Assembly: GCF_964355755.1 (NCBI RefSeq)
Contig: NC_092672.1
Location: 10,598,501-10,662,500 of the forward strand
Source of the DNA: Antedon mediterranea
Lineage: Eukaryota > Echinodermata > Crinoidea > Comatulida > Antedonidae
Direction of reading: 5' to 3'
DNA length: 64,000 bases
Position 1 is the stretch's first letter. Each line of letters begins with the position of its first letter. The notes below the pieces were generated by a model. The model searched no databases. It saw nothing but the letters and a program-made list of their open reading frames with translations, and was not told the origin of the DNA. Both the position numbers and the translations under genes were made by a program. This document shows, piece by piece, positions 22,841 to 33,654 of this stretch.

Positions 22841-23429
22841 GTATATAAATATACCTTGGACTAAAGAAATTCTAAGGAAACAGAAATGATTAAATCCAAA
22901 ATATTTAATACTACTGTGTACTTAATACCAACTCCCATGTAATAATCATATCTTTCAAAAAATATTAGATAAGACAATCATACATTATTAAAAATCAATA
23001 ATAAGGATATTACAAAACAAAAGTATTTCTAGTAAATATAATTATAAACAAATTATATGCGATGATAAAACCTGCAGTTGGTAGTGAATTATCAATTGTG
23101 TATTGTAATAAATAATTTGTTTAAACAAAGTCAAATTGTGTACTAGGTGTTATGCACTATTATTATAAGACAATACTATTACAAAAGACAATTATAAGAT
23201 TCAATACAACAAATAGAAATTAGAAAATTAAAAGTATACAAAATATTAATGCTAATTACAATGTATTATATTTAATGTGCTGTAAGAGTTTTCTGTACAA
23301 TATAGTATTTTCCCTTTACTAATAATAACAAAGTACTTAGATTTTATTATGTACATAATACAGCATAAACCTATGAAAAATAATAGGTTGAACAAATTAT
23401 TTTAAAAATTATCCTTAAGGTAAGAAGAT

Positions 23430-23520
23430 GTCAATTGTGGTCCTGTAGCTTGGTGGTTCACACACTTGCTTTCCAATCCTAAGGTCCATGGTTCAATCTT
23501 AACCTAGTGCAATTCTTTTT
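23430..23520 (+). mobile_element. tRNA-like SINE head
   Basis: TGTAGCTTGGTGGTTCACAC (box A-like) and ATGGTTCAATC (box B-like). The same family appears reversed near 25885, 37790-37985 and 48570-48730. No acceptor-stem pairing, so not called as a tRNA gene. Confidence 0.6.
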
Positions 23521-24474
23521 ACTTCACTCCTGCCCTGACTTTACAAGCATGATATACAATTCTATGCTAACTAGAGTATTTGACTGCATCACAGAAGTGA
23601 TTCCCAGTTTGCTTTTAATCGCAAGAGAGAAAAGTTTAAATTGGTTCATATATAAAGCAAATCAAGCTTTAATAAATATTAGGTTTCAGGTATTTTCTCA
23701 ATGTCTTCTATCATTAAAATTCAGAATTGGGCGAAGTGGGTTTGCAAATGAGGAACACAAGTGTAGCTTTTGTACGCGCTAAGGTGGGATTACTTGAGGT
23801 TGCCTTAAACTCTAGGGTTGTCTTACACCCTGTGGTAGGCTTACATTCTAGGGTGGCCTATCACTCAGGGATGGACAATATATGGTTGTCTTTACACTCC
23901 TTGTGTGACCTTATTAGAATGCTGGTATGGTATAATATGATTCTGGTATTGTATACATTTTCAGTGTTCAAGGCTCTGGGTAAATAATCTGTCATCACCA
24001 ATGGAATTATACAAAAAATAAATAATGTATAATACAATTACAAGATACTTTTATGACACTCAAGGAATTAAAGTATATGACTTGGAAAACAAAATATTAT
24101 CTATCTTGCATGTTACCTATAATCTAAGCCCTTTTCTCTTTCAGGACCTTGATAAAATATGTTGTAAATGGACTTTAAGGAAGCTAGGATATTAGTGTAG
24201 AGAGGCAACACTACTGTACATGAGCTCTTGAAACCTATCACTATCTAGGCCTTACACAATTTTGCAGTAGTGCCTCACATACAAATAGGCCTACATCACA
24301 AAACCTTATTGCTTACAAGCTAACATCAGGTAGCAACAAACTGGTATTTGATAATTCAAACAAATTTGAATGTCTCAAACCAGCACAATATAATAAATTT
24401 CATCATTTTAAACCTTCAGCAGTTGTAGATAGGGGTAAAGAATAATTAACTGTATTTGATGAAGTTGATTACGA

Positions 24475-27400
24475 TTATTGGGCTATAACTTCTCCTGAAT
24501 CCTCTTTTCCTTTATATTTTGTCTTCCCATGTGAGAAAGGTAGATATTTATATTTGATCATATGCTGAAATAAAGATAAAGATTAAATAATTGTTAGCAT
24601 GAGACATAATACTGTAGGGAAAATATCTAAATTGATATTTTATGTTTTTACACTTCATGGAACAATCACTTATTTCATAATGTTTTCGTCTAGATTTTGA
24701 CATAATTCTTTAAAAAAGCTCACCCTAATCTGTCTCTTCATTGTTAAAAAGAACAGGATAAAAAAGTACATGACAAGTATAGGCCAGAATACAGGAACGT
24801 TGAAGACCTCAAAGAAAGTACAAAACATTGCAATAATAACAGCTTTAGTTGCAGAATACCTGAAAAACATAAATTAAGAAACATTAATATTAATTTTCTT
24901 TATATTTCATACACCCACACAGGAAAAAATTCACCTATTTACCAAATACTTAATACTGAAATGCTTTATTTGTCAATTGTCAGATTGGCAAATATTAGTA
25001 CTGTATGATAAAAAAAACAGATAAATATAAAATATATAACAAAAATTCATATACAGAGTATACACACAATATTGCACAAAACTTTTTTAAATGCGGTAAC
25101 AATTTAGAAGTTAAAATACGTTAAAAATTAAAACGCTTAAAGATGTATTGTATTTAAATATTTTTTTAAAAGTGGGTCATTTTGAAGTACAGTATCAGTA
25201 ATAGTTAAACTGTCACCACAAATTAGACGAAATAAAATCATTTAACTGAAAGAAATAGAGACAATTTTTTGTTCAAAAAATAAATTTGACTTCAAGTCAA
25301 AGTTTTCGATCAAAACATATCTCATAATGCAACGCGCTTGTTTGGCTACTCTGTATGCATAATCATAAAACTTCCTCGCGATCTGTGTGAAAACACCTCC
25401 TCAACCGTGATGAGTTGTAAACAATCCTAATTAGTATCATGCATAATGCATACTCGTGTTTTGAAACTTTGTTTACTTTCGCTCGTGACGATTTTCCAGA
25501 CGAAATGTAATCAAATTAATTTACATTGTAAATTGTTGTTTTTGGGTCAAATTTTGGACTTGAATAACTTGAATATTACTTTGATATGGCCAATTTCAAT
25601 TTAGAATATTTTTTTTTCCATTTTTTGTGTTTCAAGAGACAATACATCTTTCAGAATTTCAAACTTGATCATAACTTAATAGTTTCATTTACATAGTCTT
25701 AATTACTGTGCAGTATTTTATCGATGGTGAAGTGAATTTATAGTATGGATGGCATTTGCAACAAAAACATATCTTGTTAGTCTTGGTTATTGGAACTTGT
25801 ATTCTAAAATGGATATGATTACTGTATATATCATCATGATTATAAACTAAAAAAAAGTCTCATTTGAGGCTATGAATAGAAAGAGTTGTAAGAGTTAACC
25901 TAGTGCACTATAACAGGATTGAACCCTGGACCACCAAGCTGTACATCTCGTCTAAATTATATAATTGGTTATCCGCCTCAAGCGGATAAGCATTTGTTAT
26001 TGTAGTGTTACTTTTTTTTTTTTTTTATTATTCTTCTTTCTTTCTCAGATTTTGTGCACGCGTTTTCTCTTCAACGTGTTAACATAACATGTTGTAACTT
26101 GGTCAACATTTAGACATTTAACTGAAGATGTTCAGCCAAGCTTTTGGACGCTGTCAGATCCGCGTAGCGTAAGTCACGCGCGATTTTCTGAAAATCTTAA
26201 ATCTGTCATAACTTCGAAACCGATAAATATTTTTTATCGAAATTTTCAGCCACGTTTTCTTCACATCAATGGCTAACTTTTGGAATGTTTAACAAATTTT
26301 TGGAGATTAGAAAGTTTTCGCATAAATTGCGTTTGAAATATTTTACTCTTCTTATTTTGTGCACGCTGTTTCTCTTCAACGTGTAAACATAATATGTTGT
26401 AACTTGTTCAGCATTTAGACATTTTACTGAAGTCGTCCAGCCAAGCTTTTTGACGATGTCAGAGCCGCGTAGCATAAGTTACGCGTGATTTTCTGAAAAT
26501 CTTAAATTGGTTATAACTTCGAAACAAATGAATATTTTTTAACGTCATTTTCAGTCACGTTTGCTTCACATCAATAGTTAACTTTTTTAACGCTACCGCA
26601 ATTTGTAACATTAGAAAGTGCGCGCGTAAACGGCGTTTGAAATTTTAAAATGCTTCAAACCAATTTCTGATTAAATTAGAGCCTGATTCAGGTCATTTTA
26701 AGCGTTTAAAAAATTGCCACTGGTGCGCACATTTTTACGCGCACACGGCGCAGGGAACACGTATTAGCATTTCTTTTACACGATTTGTGTTTTTAAATCT
26801 TCGGTTAACAATTTTACGTTATTTTATTCACTTTTCAACTTGAAATGGCGTTCTACGAGCACGTTAAACATGACAGGTTGCGCACAAAAACGTCAACAAA
26901 TTGTGAAAATGTTGCAAAATATGTCTACTTTTAAAAATGAAACAGTTCATCAGAATGCAAGGTTACCCCCATTTTTTATTTTAATTTCTTGCAGTGTATG
27001 AATCATAGCTCTGATTTATTATAGTCTTGAATGTTAAAAAGTGTTTGGTGGCTACATTATTTGCATATTAAATGTAATTTTTGAAATAATTATCATCAAA
27101 CAAACATAAACATATTCAAAGAGTAAAACAATAAACATAACGTTTATCTTTTTTCTTTACATGTTAATATATAAAACTTGAAAGTATGCACTTTCATAAT
27201 ATGTCACTGTTTAAAATTTGTGAAGATTTCATCATAGTAAAAATTATGATTTAAGTTGATTATGTAATAATCAACTTGCATCGAGGGGGTTCACGACATA
27301 CCGAATGAACGAGGACTCTTTCTTCGGATTTTCTTCAGCAGGTGCTCATATGGCTGGATGTGTAGTGCAACCGACTTTGGAATCAGAGGTACTGGGTTCG

Positions 27401-30400
27401 AATCCCATAATGGAAAAACAATTAATTAAAAGGATTTATTTGGTTATTACACTGAAAGGGCAGTTTTAATTTTGAATAGCTACTTTTTTTGGAAAAGTCA
27501 TAACTGAGAAGTACTTTAATACGCAAGATACGTTTTGTTGCGGGCGGATAACCAAACTCGTCCTCAAGTGACGAGTTTAAGTTCTAGTTTAATATAATAA
27601 TTGAATGCTCTTAGACTTAGTACCATAAATATTAAATTAATGTGGATGGTTATCTATAATCTCTGACGTGTAATATGTTTCAAAATTGTTTATTATTCGG
27701 TCGTTTTCACTCAGGAAATAATAGTCTTAAAAAACATTTAATTAACTTTCATTAAAAGTTTACTGTGGCAATCATTTTCTTGAACTAAACATACATAAAA
27801 CGAAAGAAATGCGGATTGATTTTCTAAAACACAATAGGTCTGACAGTATGGACCCGGTATACATTAAAGGAAAGGAAGTAGAGATTGTTAATAATTATAA
27901 GTACCTGGGAGTAGTATTTGACTGTAAGCTTAAATGGGGGGATCATGTTGACCATATAGTTAAGAAGTTAAATACAATACTGTACAAGGCTGTACTGCCT
28001 GAGGAAACTCGGTTCGTTTGGAGTAAAGCAGGATATTTGTAAAATGTTTTACTCATCAGTGATGTTATCTATTTGGGGTTATTGTATGTTGGGCTGGGCT
28101 GGAAATATCAGTAAAGGGAATAAAGACCGAATTGAAAAGGTGCTGGGTAGAGCGGGGAAAGTAATTGGTTCGTCTGTGCAAACGCTTGACTCTTTCTACA
28201 GCGAACGTCTTGCCGATGTGTTCCATGCTATATTGGAAGACACCAACCATCCTCTTCATAACGACATTATCGGCTCCGTTATCGTTAGAAGTGGTAGAAT
28301 GAGGACGGTAAATGAATCTGTATCTGTATCTTAAATGAATGTGAATGGTTATCTATGATCTCTGTGACGTGTAATTTGTTTGAAATTTTTTTATTATTCG
28401 CCTTTTTCCAGGAAATAATAGTCTTAAAAAACATTAAATTAACTTTCAGTTTTTAAAGACTAGTTTTCTGGAAACTGCCGAATGTTAAACAATTTTCAAA
28501 CATTTTCACTCCTGAAGCAATCTTGTCAGAACTAGATATACGTCACGTGGTGTACTGTACCACAAACTTTACATCAACAATTTTGAAATATATTACACTA
28601 ATGTAATTTTTAATTCAACTTACCAAAATTTAAACTCAGGAAGTCTTCTTATAAAAGGTCTAAACTCTTCACTTGATTTAGTAGGTAGACTAGGGCCATC
28701 CTCATCTGTTAATGAAAAAAAGAATTTATCTTGTATATGTTTATAAAAAAAGAGAGAAAACAGACACAGGACTCATATGGCACTAATAAATGCATAGCTG
28801 TTATATGATAACATAACAGTAGAACTCCTCTTTTGGAACAACCCAATTCAGGGGACACCATTTTTAAGTGGACATCCCTATTAAGGGACGGGAAGAAGTT
28901 TGAGTGTGCCATATGGTCGAGGCCAAACCAAATGTACAATATAATAATAAACATTTTTGTTTTCATGTATATTATTATTATTAATGCATAAAATTTACAT
29001 ATTTTCAATAAAAATTGAATTTCCTCAATGTGAAAACAAATTGATATGTATTAATTTTACCTTCTTGTTCAAAAACTGGATCTATTTTCGGTGATAAGAA
29101 AGCAATGAATAAATTCAACAAATATATTCCAAGAGCATAAGTAACTATATACCATCCCTATAACAGTGTAATACAAGAAAAATAATAATTAGTATGAGAC
29201 AAAGTACTGGAGGAGGAATAGGTAAATTATTATTATTACGTTATTATGTTTATATAACAGTAATGCTTGGTTCCCATTAGAGACGCAACGCAAGGACTAG
29301 TGCGAACCAAGCTTTAGTTTTTCATAATTGTTTGTTTAAAGAAGTAATTAGGGATGCATCACGAAAAGTACATTGAATAGTATTCAACAAGTTGAGAATG
29401 AATGGAAAATAAATAAAATGGTACTTTTGGGTACCCAGAGGTTTCTTGGATACAGTACTGTAGTTGATAGTGGGAACCAAGCTTTAGTTATTCAATAATT
29501 GTTTGTTTAAAGAAGTAATCAGGGATGTATCACAAAAAGAACAGTGGATGGTATTTGACAAGTTAAGAATGAATGGAAAATAAATAAAATGGTACTTTTG
29601 GGTACCCAGTGGTTTCTTGGATACAGTACTGTAGGTGATACACTGGGTGAAATATCTGAATGATTAGTCTTTGTCCCTGTACACCATCATATATATGGTT
29701 AAACATTTTGACACTACAAATATGAACACTATTTTATGCTAGATAAATTTTATTTAAAAATATTTATCATTTATGAGTTAAATCTCTGTTTGATTGTATT
29801 TGGGACAATTGTCTTTGAGGTAGGAAAGCTGGTGGCGCATAGATTGAAATAACAAGTTCACACTGTAATTACAATACCTGCAGTAAAAACACTCGAAGAA
29901 AGTAAAGTAAGAAGATGACTAGTGTGAACACCCATCTAACTGTTGGGTATGGAACCCATCTATCTAAAAAACTTTGATATTTCTGAAAAAAAAAAACAAT
30001 TACACAGTGTTAAATATATCAATTCACATTAAATTTTTAGCTTAGGGATGGTTACTGGAAATTTTTATAAATACTATAGGCAGGCTCGCAAAATAAGTAT
30101 TTATTTTGATTTGTGTCTAAGGCAGTGTTTCAGCAGCCAAAAACTAAGTGCTTGTGGAAACAGGGTTTAACTGATTCCGCTCGAGAAAAATTACCCAACA
30201 ATTATCTCATTCAAATCAGATCTGATAAATGTGACAATATTTAAATTTGACCTGAAGGACAAATAGTTGCGTTGTGATTGGACACTTGGTTGTTTGGTAA
30301 TGACTGATCATGCGCACTTTACTTTTTAATTAATTACCCGATTGGTTAAAGGAACTAATCAAAATACTGACAAAGGCAAAGACGAAGATGAACAAATTTT

Positions 30401-32145
30401 GCATGCATGTGACTGACAAGAACGAATATATATCCAATTGAGTTTCTGGTTTGACTAATTAATATAAGGAATAAAGTGTTTAACATGCTAGACAACTCAT
30501 ACAGTATGGCAATCCAATTATATAGGAAGTGTTAATATTAAGAGAAGCAATTTAATTATTGAACAAAGGAAGACAATGAGAACGTCATTATATGTCATAT
30601 CAAAATTGATACAAAGATTTATACTGTAAATGAAAAAGACGAGGGGGTAGTTTTGCAGTGGGGCACATGCTACAGGACAGTAACCTTTGACAGCTAGAAT
30701 TAATCGTTACTGTATCTACTTTTTCTAATATATTTTAATTTGACAGTATTATACTGTATGTTAAAAAAAATCTGTTTAGTTAAATAGCAGGGATGTCACC
30801 AGCTTTTTAGAGTGCCGGTCGGCAAATTTCCCGGGGGGTAAACCCGGGGGGGGAAGGGTTGTCGTTATTTCAGCGAAACATAAAGAATTATGAAAATAAA
30901 TAACAACAAATTGCGTCAGGTCTAGGCCTAACCTTGTACCACCGGAGAGTCGCCGTTATTATTCGCGAAAACAAAAAAACGCTCACGAAATGAATAGCAA
31001 TAGATCGCGTCAGGCTTAGGCCTAGCCTTGTAGACACTACGACCACTAAGGCCTAGCCAAGGCTTAGATAGATGCCCCAAAACACAAAATCTGAATTCCA
31101 CAAAAACGGGCGCTTCTTTATTTAGGCCAGGCCTAATCCCTAATCAAATAATGTTGATAAATTATTAGCCTAGACCTTACTACTTGTTGCTCGATATAAT
31201 GTTCGTGTTCTTTTGCGCGAGAGTTTTTTAGCGTATTCGCGAATTCCGGATTTTTTGTTTCACAGCTGTGCGGCAAGCATGTAGTGCATGGCCGGCAAGA
31301 ACAGAGACACGTGTTTATGGGTTAACTGAAGTTCAGCAACCTGAAGTTATCCCAGGGACGTGTAATTATTGTACCATGCTCGGCGATCATAAACGAACGA
31401 ACTTGCCCGGTCTCACTGAACCATGCGCATGTTTTTTTTGTTTTTTTTTAATAGTTCGTAGAGTACAAAAATGTAAAACTAGTAACATAATATAATTAAA
31501 GCAGGGTGACAAAACATTCAGCAATTAAAAATGATTTTGTTTGGGTCTATGTAGTTATACATTTTTAATTACTGCGTACTTGTTTGTATTCTTAATCTGT
31601 GCAAAATAAAACGCTTGAATGGTCGCTATGTGAACTTTAAACTTGTACACTGTGCTGTGTAGCACGTTGTTCGCCATGACTCACAAGCTGTAACAATGAA
31701 TACCAGGGCAGGGTAGGCCTGGTATTGTGTTACAAATAAAGTAACGTACGTAACCACGGGAACATTTGCTGTAGTCTTTTGTCTTATCTATATGAGGCTA
31801 GCTTGTCTGTTATTAACGATGTGCTAGGTAAAATGTTTTAGTACGAATTTTAGTTAGGCCTAGGCCTAAGAAATATCGTAATGATTAATAAATAATAGTG
31901 GTGGTCGGCAGCCTGTAAATCCTGGTCAGAAATGTTGAGTGCTGGTCGGGGCCGACCAGCGCCGACCAGCGTGGTGACATCCCTGAAATAGGTAACCTGT
32001 TTAATAATGTTGTGGGGGATACTATTTTACCATACATTTATTTTTCGTTAAATAACTTGAATACCGTTACCTGCGAAATTGTTGTAAAGAACCTGGATAC
32101 GACGCCAGGTTTACTTGGCATCTCCATTGTTGGTACACTCTCCAT
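24475..32145 (-). CDS. RER1: RER1, retention in ER sorting receptor 1
   Basis: Six coding exons on the minus strand: 32145-32071, 29982-29878, 29157-29061, 28705-28624, 24859-24724 and 24564-24475; total 585 nt, 194 aa plus stop, close to the ~196 aa of animal RER1. Recognised from [59 protein letters not shown] and [13 protein letters not shown]1 is a four-helix Golgi membrane protein that returns escaped ER membrane proteins and unassembled subunits via COPI vesicles. The start ATG at 32145 is preceded by an acceptor at ~32170, so a non-coding first exon lies upstream, perhaps around 33.4 kb. Introns carry Helitron-like, MITE, SINE, LINE and DNA-transposon insertions. Divergently oriented to SLC35F6. 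All donors and acceptors are GT/AG and phases match. Confidence 0.95.
25139..25651. mobile_element. MITE with AAGATGTATTGT termini
   Basis: Left end AAAGATGTATTGTA, right end GAGACAATACATCTTT, ~510 bp, in the RER1 intron. Related ends occur at 47320, 55220-55503 and 10300. No coding capacity. Confidence 0.65.
25885..25945 (-). mobile_element. tRNA-like SINE fragment
   Basis: GGATTGAACCCTGGACCACC and CAAGCTGTACA are the reverse of the head of the 23430 and 48570 SINEs. Confidence 0.5.
25951..27587 (+). mobile_element. Helitron-like (Helentron-type) non-autonomous element, copy A
   Basis: Starts TCTAAATTATATAATTGGTT and ends with a hairpin ACTCGTC/GACGAGT, a short spacer and CTAG at 27584-27587, followed by T. 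Subterminal inverted repeats GGTTATCCGC (left) and GCGGATAACC (right). A tRNA-like segment with GGGTTCGAATCCCA lies inside at ~27335-27415. No Rep/helicase ORF, so it depends on an autonomous partner. Confidence 0.65.
27633..28449 (+). mobile_element. LINE 3' fragment flanked by ~115-bp direct repeats
   Basis: The coding remnant 27809-28334 holds [16 protein letters not shown] and, after a frameshift near 28040, [13 protein letters not shown]...HPLHNDI. This is typical of the C-terminal end of non-LTR reverse transcriptases. It sits antisense in the RER1 intron and is broken by the frameshift and by 5' truncation. The flanks 27633-27757 and 28333-28449 are near-duplicates (ATGGTTATCTATAATCTCTG versus ATGGTTATCTATGATCTCTG; both end AAATTAACTTTCA-like), much longer than a normal target duplication. 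Confidence 0.75.
29265..29312. mobile_element. Miniature deletion copy of the GCTTGGTTCCCAC MITE
   Basis: GCTTGGTTCCCATTAGAGAC at the left and GTGCGAACCAAGC at the right, ~48 bp in all: only the two termini of the family seen at 34326, 42995 and 49668. Confidence 0.6.
29301..29640. repeat. ~170-bp tandem duplication in RER1 intron
   Basis: 29301-29467 and 29468-29640 share long phrases (TAATTGTTTGTTTAAAGAAG, GTACTTTTGGGTACCCAG, TTTCTTGGATACAGTACTGT) with moderate divergence. Confidence 0.85.
30788..31985. mobile_element. ~1.2 kb non-autonomous DNA transposon
   Basis: Terminal inverted repeats CAGGGATGTCACCA and TGGTGACATCCCTG, flanked by the direct repeat AAATAG (30782-30787 and 31986-31991). 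Subterminal regions repeat GGTCGGC/GCCGACC. The CAGGG start resembles hAT elements, but the visible flanking duplication is 6 bp rather than 8. The ORF at 31268-31495 has no transposase features. It sits in the first coding intron of RER1. Confidence 0.75.
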
Positions 32146-33654
32146 TTTGTTGATGTTTTTGTTTCTCTTCTGTCAAGACAAAAATTGATTCAGACATTTC
32201 ATTCACAATCAGAAAACTTATTTTGAATTTCAAAATAGATCAAAGAGAAAATATTACTATTAATTATTATAACAAATTAATTTACAGAGATTTACAAGAC
32301 CCAATACTGTACATACATTCATACAATACTAAAGTATTTAATAAATATATTATATTACATTAAAATGGCTATGTGACAAGTCAACAGAGACAGTGAATAT
32401 AATATATATACCACTGCAATAAATACCATGTTTTTATAAAATGTAGCCATCACAACTAAAACATACATGAGTGTGGTTTTATTTAGAATAGAAGATAAAT
32501 CTGATTTTTTTAAATATAATTTTAAAGAAAGATTATCAGAACAGAATTCAACTTCAACAAGAATTTCAATATTATATTTATAGGCCTATAGGGGGTGGGG
32601 CGCGGTACGCTGTAAGTTCTGGTAATCGGACAGCTGATACTGATGATTTATGAATATTTTTTTTAATTATTGACCAATCAAATAATTTTCGCTGTCGCTG
32701 GGTAACGAAAAAAAATTACAATTTTTCATGAAAATCGCTTTAAAAAAATCATGCCTATGGATGATTGATATTGAATCGTTGATTGATGATAATTCAATTC
32801 AATTTCTTTTATTTCGGAAATGTTATCCATATCAACAAACATACAAACAGAAAAAGAAAATTGGCAAACTCTTTTTTATTCGATTTTGGATAAATATCAA
32901 TCAATAATATTATGGATGTTTAAAACAAATAATTAATAAAACAATAATAATAATAGGCTAGCTAAACTAAAGGCAAGCAAGAAGGGACCTTGGCCTAGCC
33001 TAGTTAGTACGTAGTACTCAGTTAGGCTAGCTAGAACGAAGTATATAATTGGCAGCGTTCTGAGCTAGGCCTAATTTCTGGTTAGGCCTGGGCTAGCAAG
33101 TACGCCTAGGCTAGTTAGGCCTTCCACTTACTCGCCTACTGTATGTACACATCACAGTGTAAGCCTAGCTTTAGCGCGTAATAAAGTTAAGCCAGGCCTA
33201 GCGAAAAAGGGATTTTCTGACATATCAATTATAAATAACTCAGAGCAGCATTATATACATTAATAATTAATATTTATTAACTTATATACTTACCTATACT
33301 ATGTCATTCACTGCTATTTAAACAATAATAGCAAAATTAAAACAACCTTTCGCTAACAATTTACGACAACCGGCAAAAGCCACGTCTCAATTATTGCCTC
33401 GATTTGATTTTGGAAGTTGCCAGGTAATCATACACATTCTATCCATTAGTAAGAAGATCTATTATTCACACACAACAACCGCACCGTCGTGGTTTTCACA
33501 TTAAAAAAAATGCGAATATAAATTATAATTGTTCAAAATTCCTGTTATGCAATAATTTCCAACACCGGGTACCAGGAAAATTCGATAAAATAGATAACGT
33601 CAGACAGAAGGGTGGGAACGTGACAAATTAGGACAATTCGCCATATTTATACAA
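32146..33654. other. 5' flank of RER1
   Basis: Contains the start of the RER1 5' UTR exon (acceptor near 32170 on the minus strand), AGGCCTAG-rich sequence at 32955-33200 and no recognisable coding exon. The RER1 promoter is expected here or just beyond, but no diagnostic element was identified. Confidence 0.4.

Larger units (their letters stand above)
21226..24474. other. Intergenic region between copine-like gene and RER1
   Basis: No exon recognised. Contains a hairpin tandem repeat (21640-22330), two tRNA-derived SINEs (22540-22840, 23430-23520), and weak ~26-bp repeats around 23770-23880. The two genes converge here. Confidence 0.45.

Noticed and set aside
23430-23520. Genuine tRNA gene (also 27335, 39120, 45265, 48570)
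   Set aside because: Box A and B-like sequences are present but no consistent cloverleaf or acceptor-stem pairing; copies are dispersed and fit SINE or transposon-borne tRNA-like sequence.
31268-31495. 75-aa ORF as transposase
   Set aside because: No catalytic motif or homology; it lies in a non-autonomous element.
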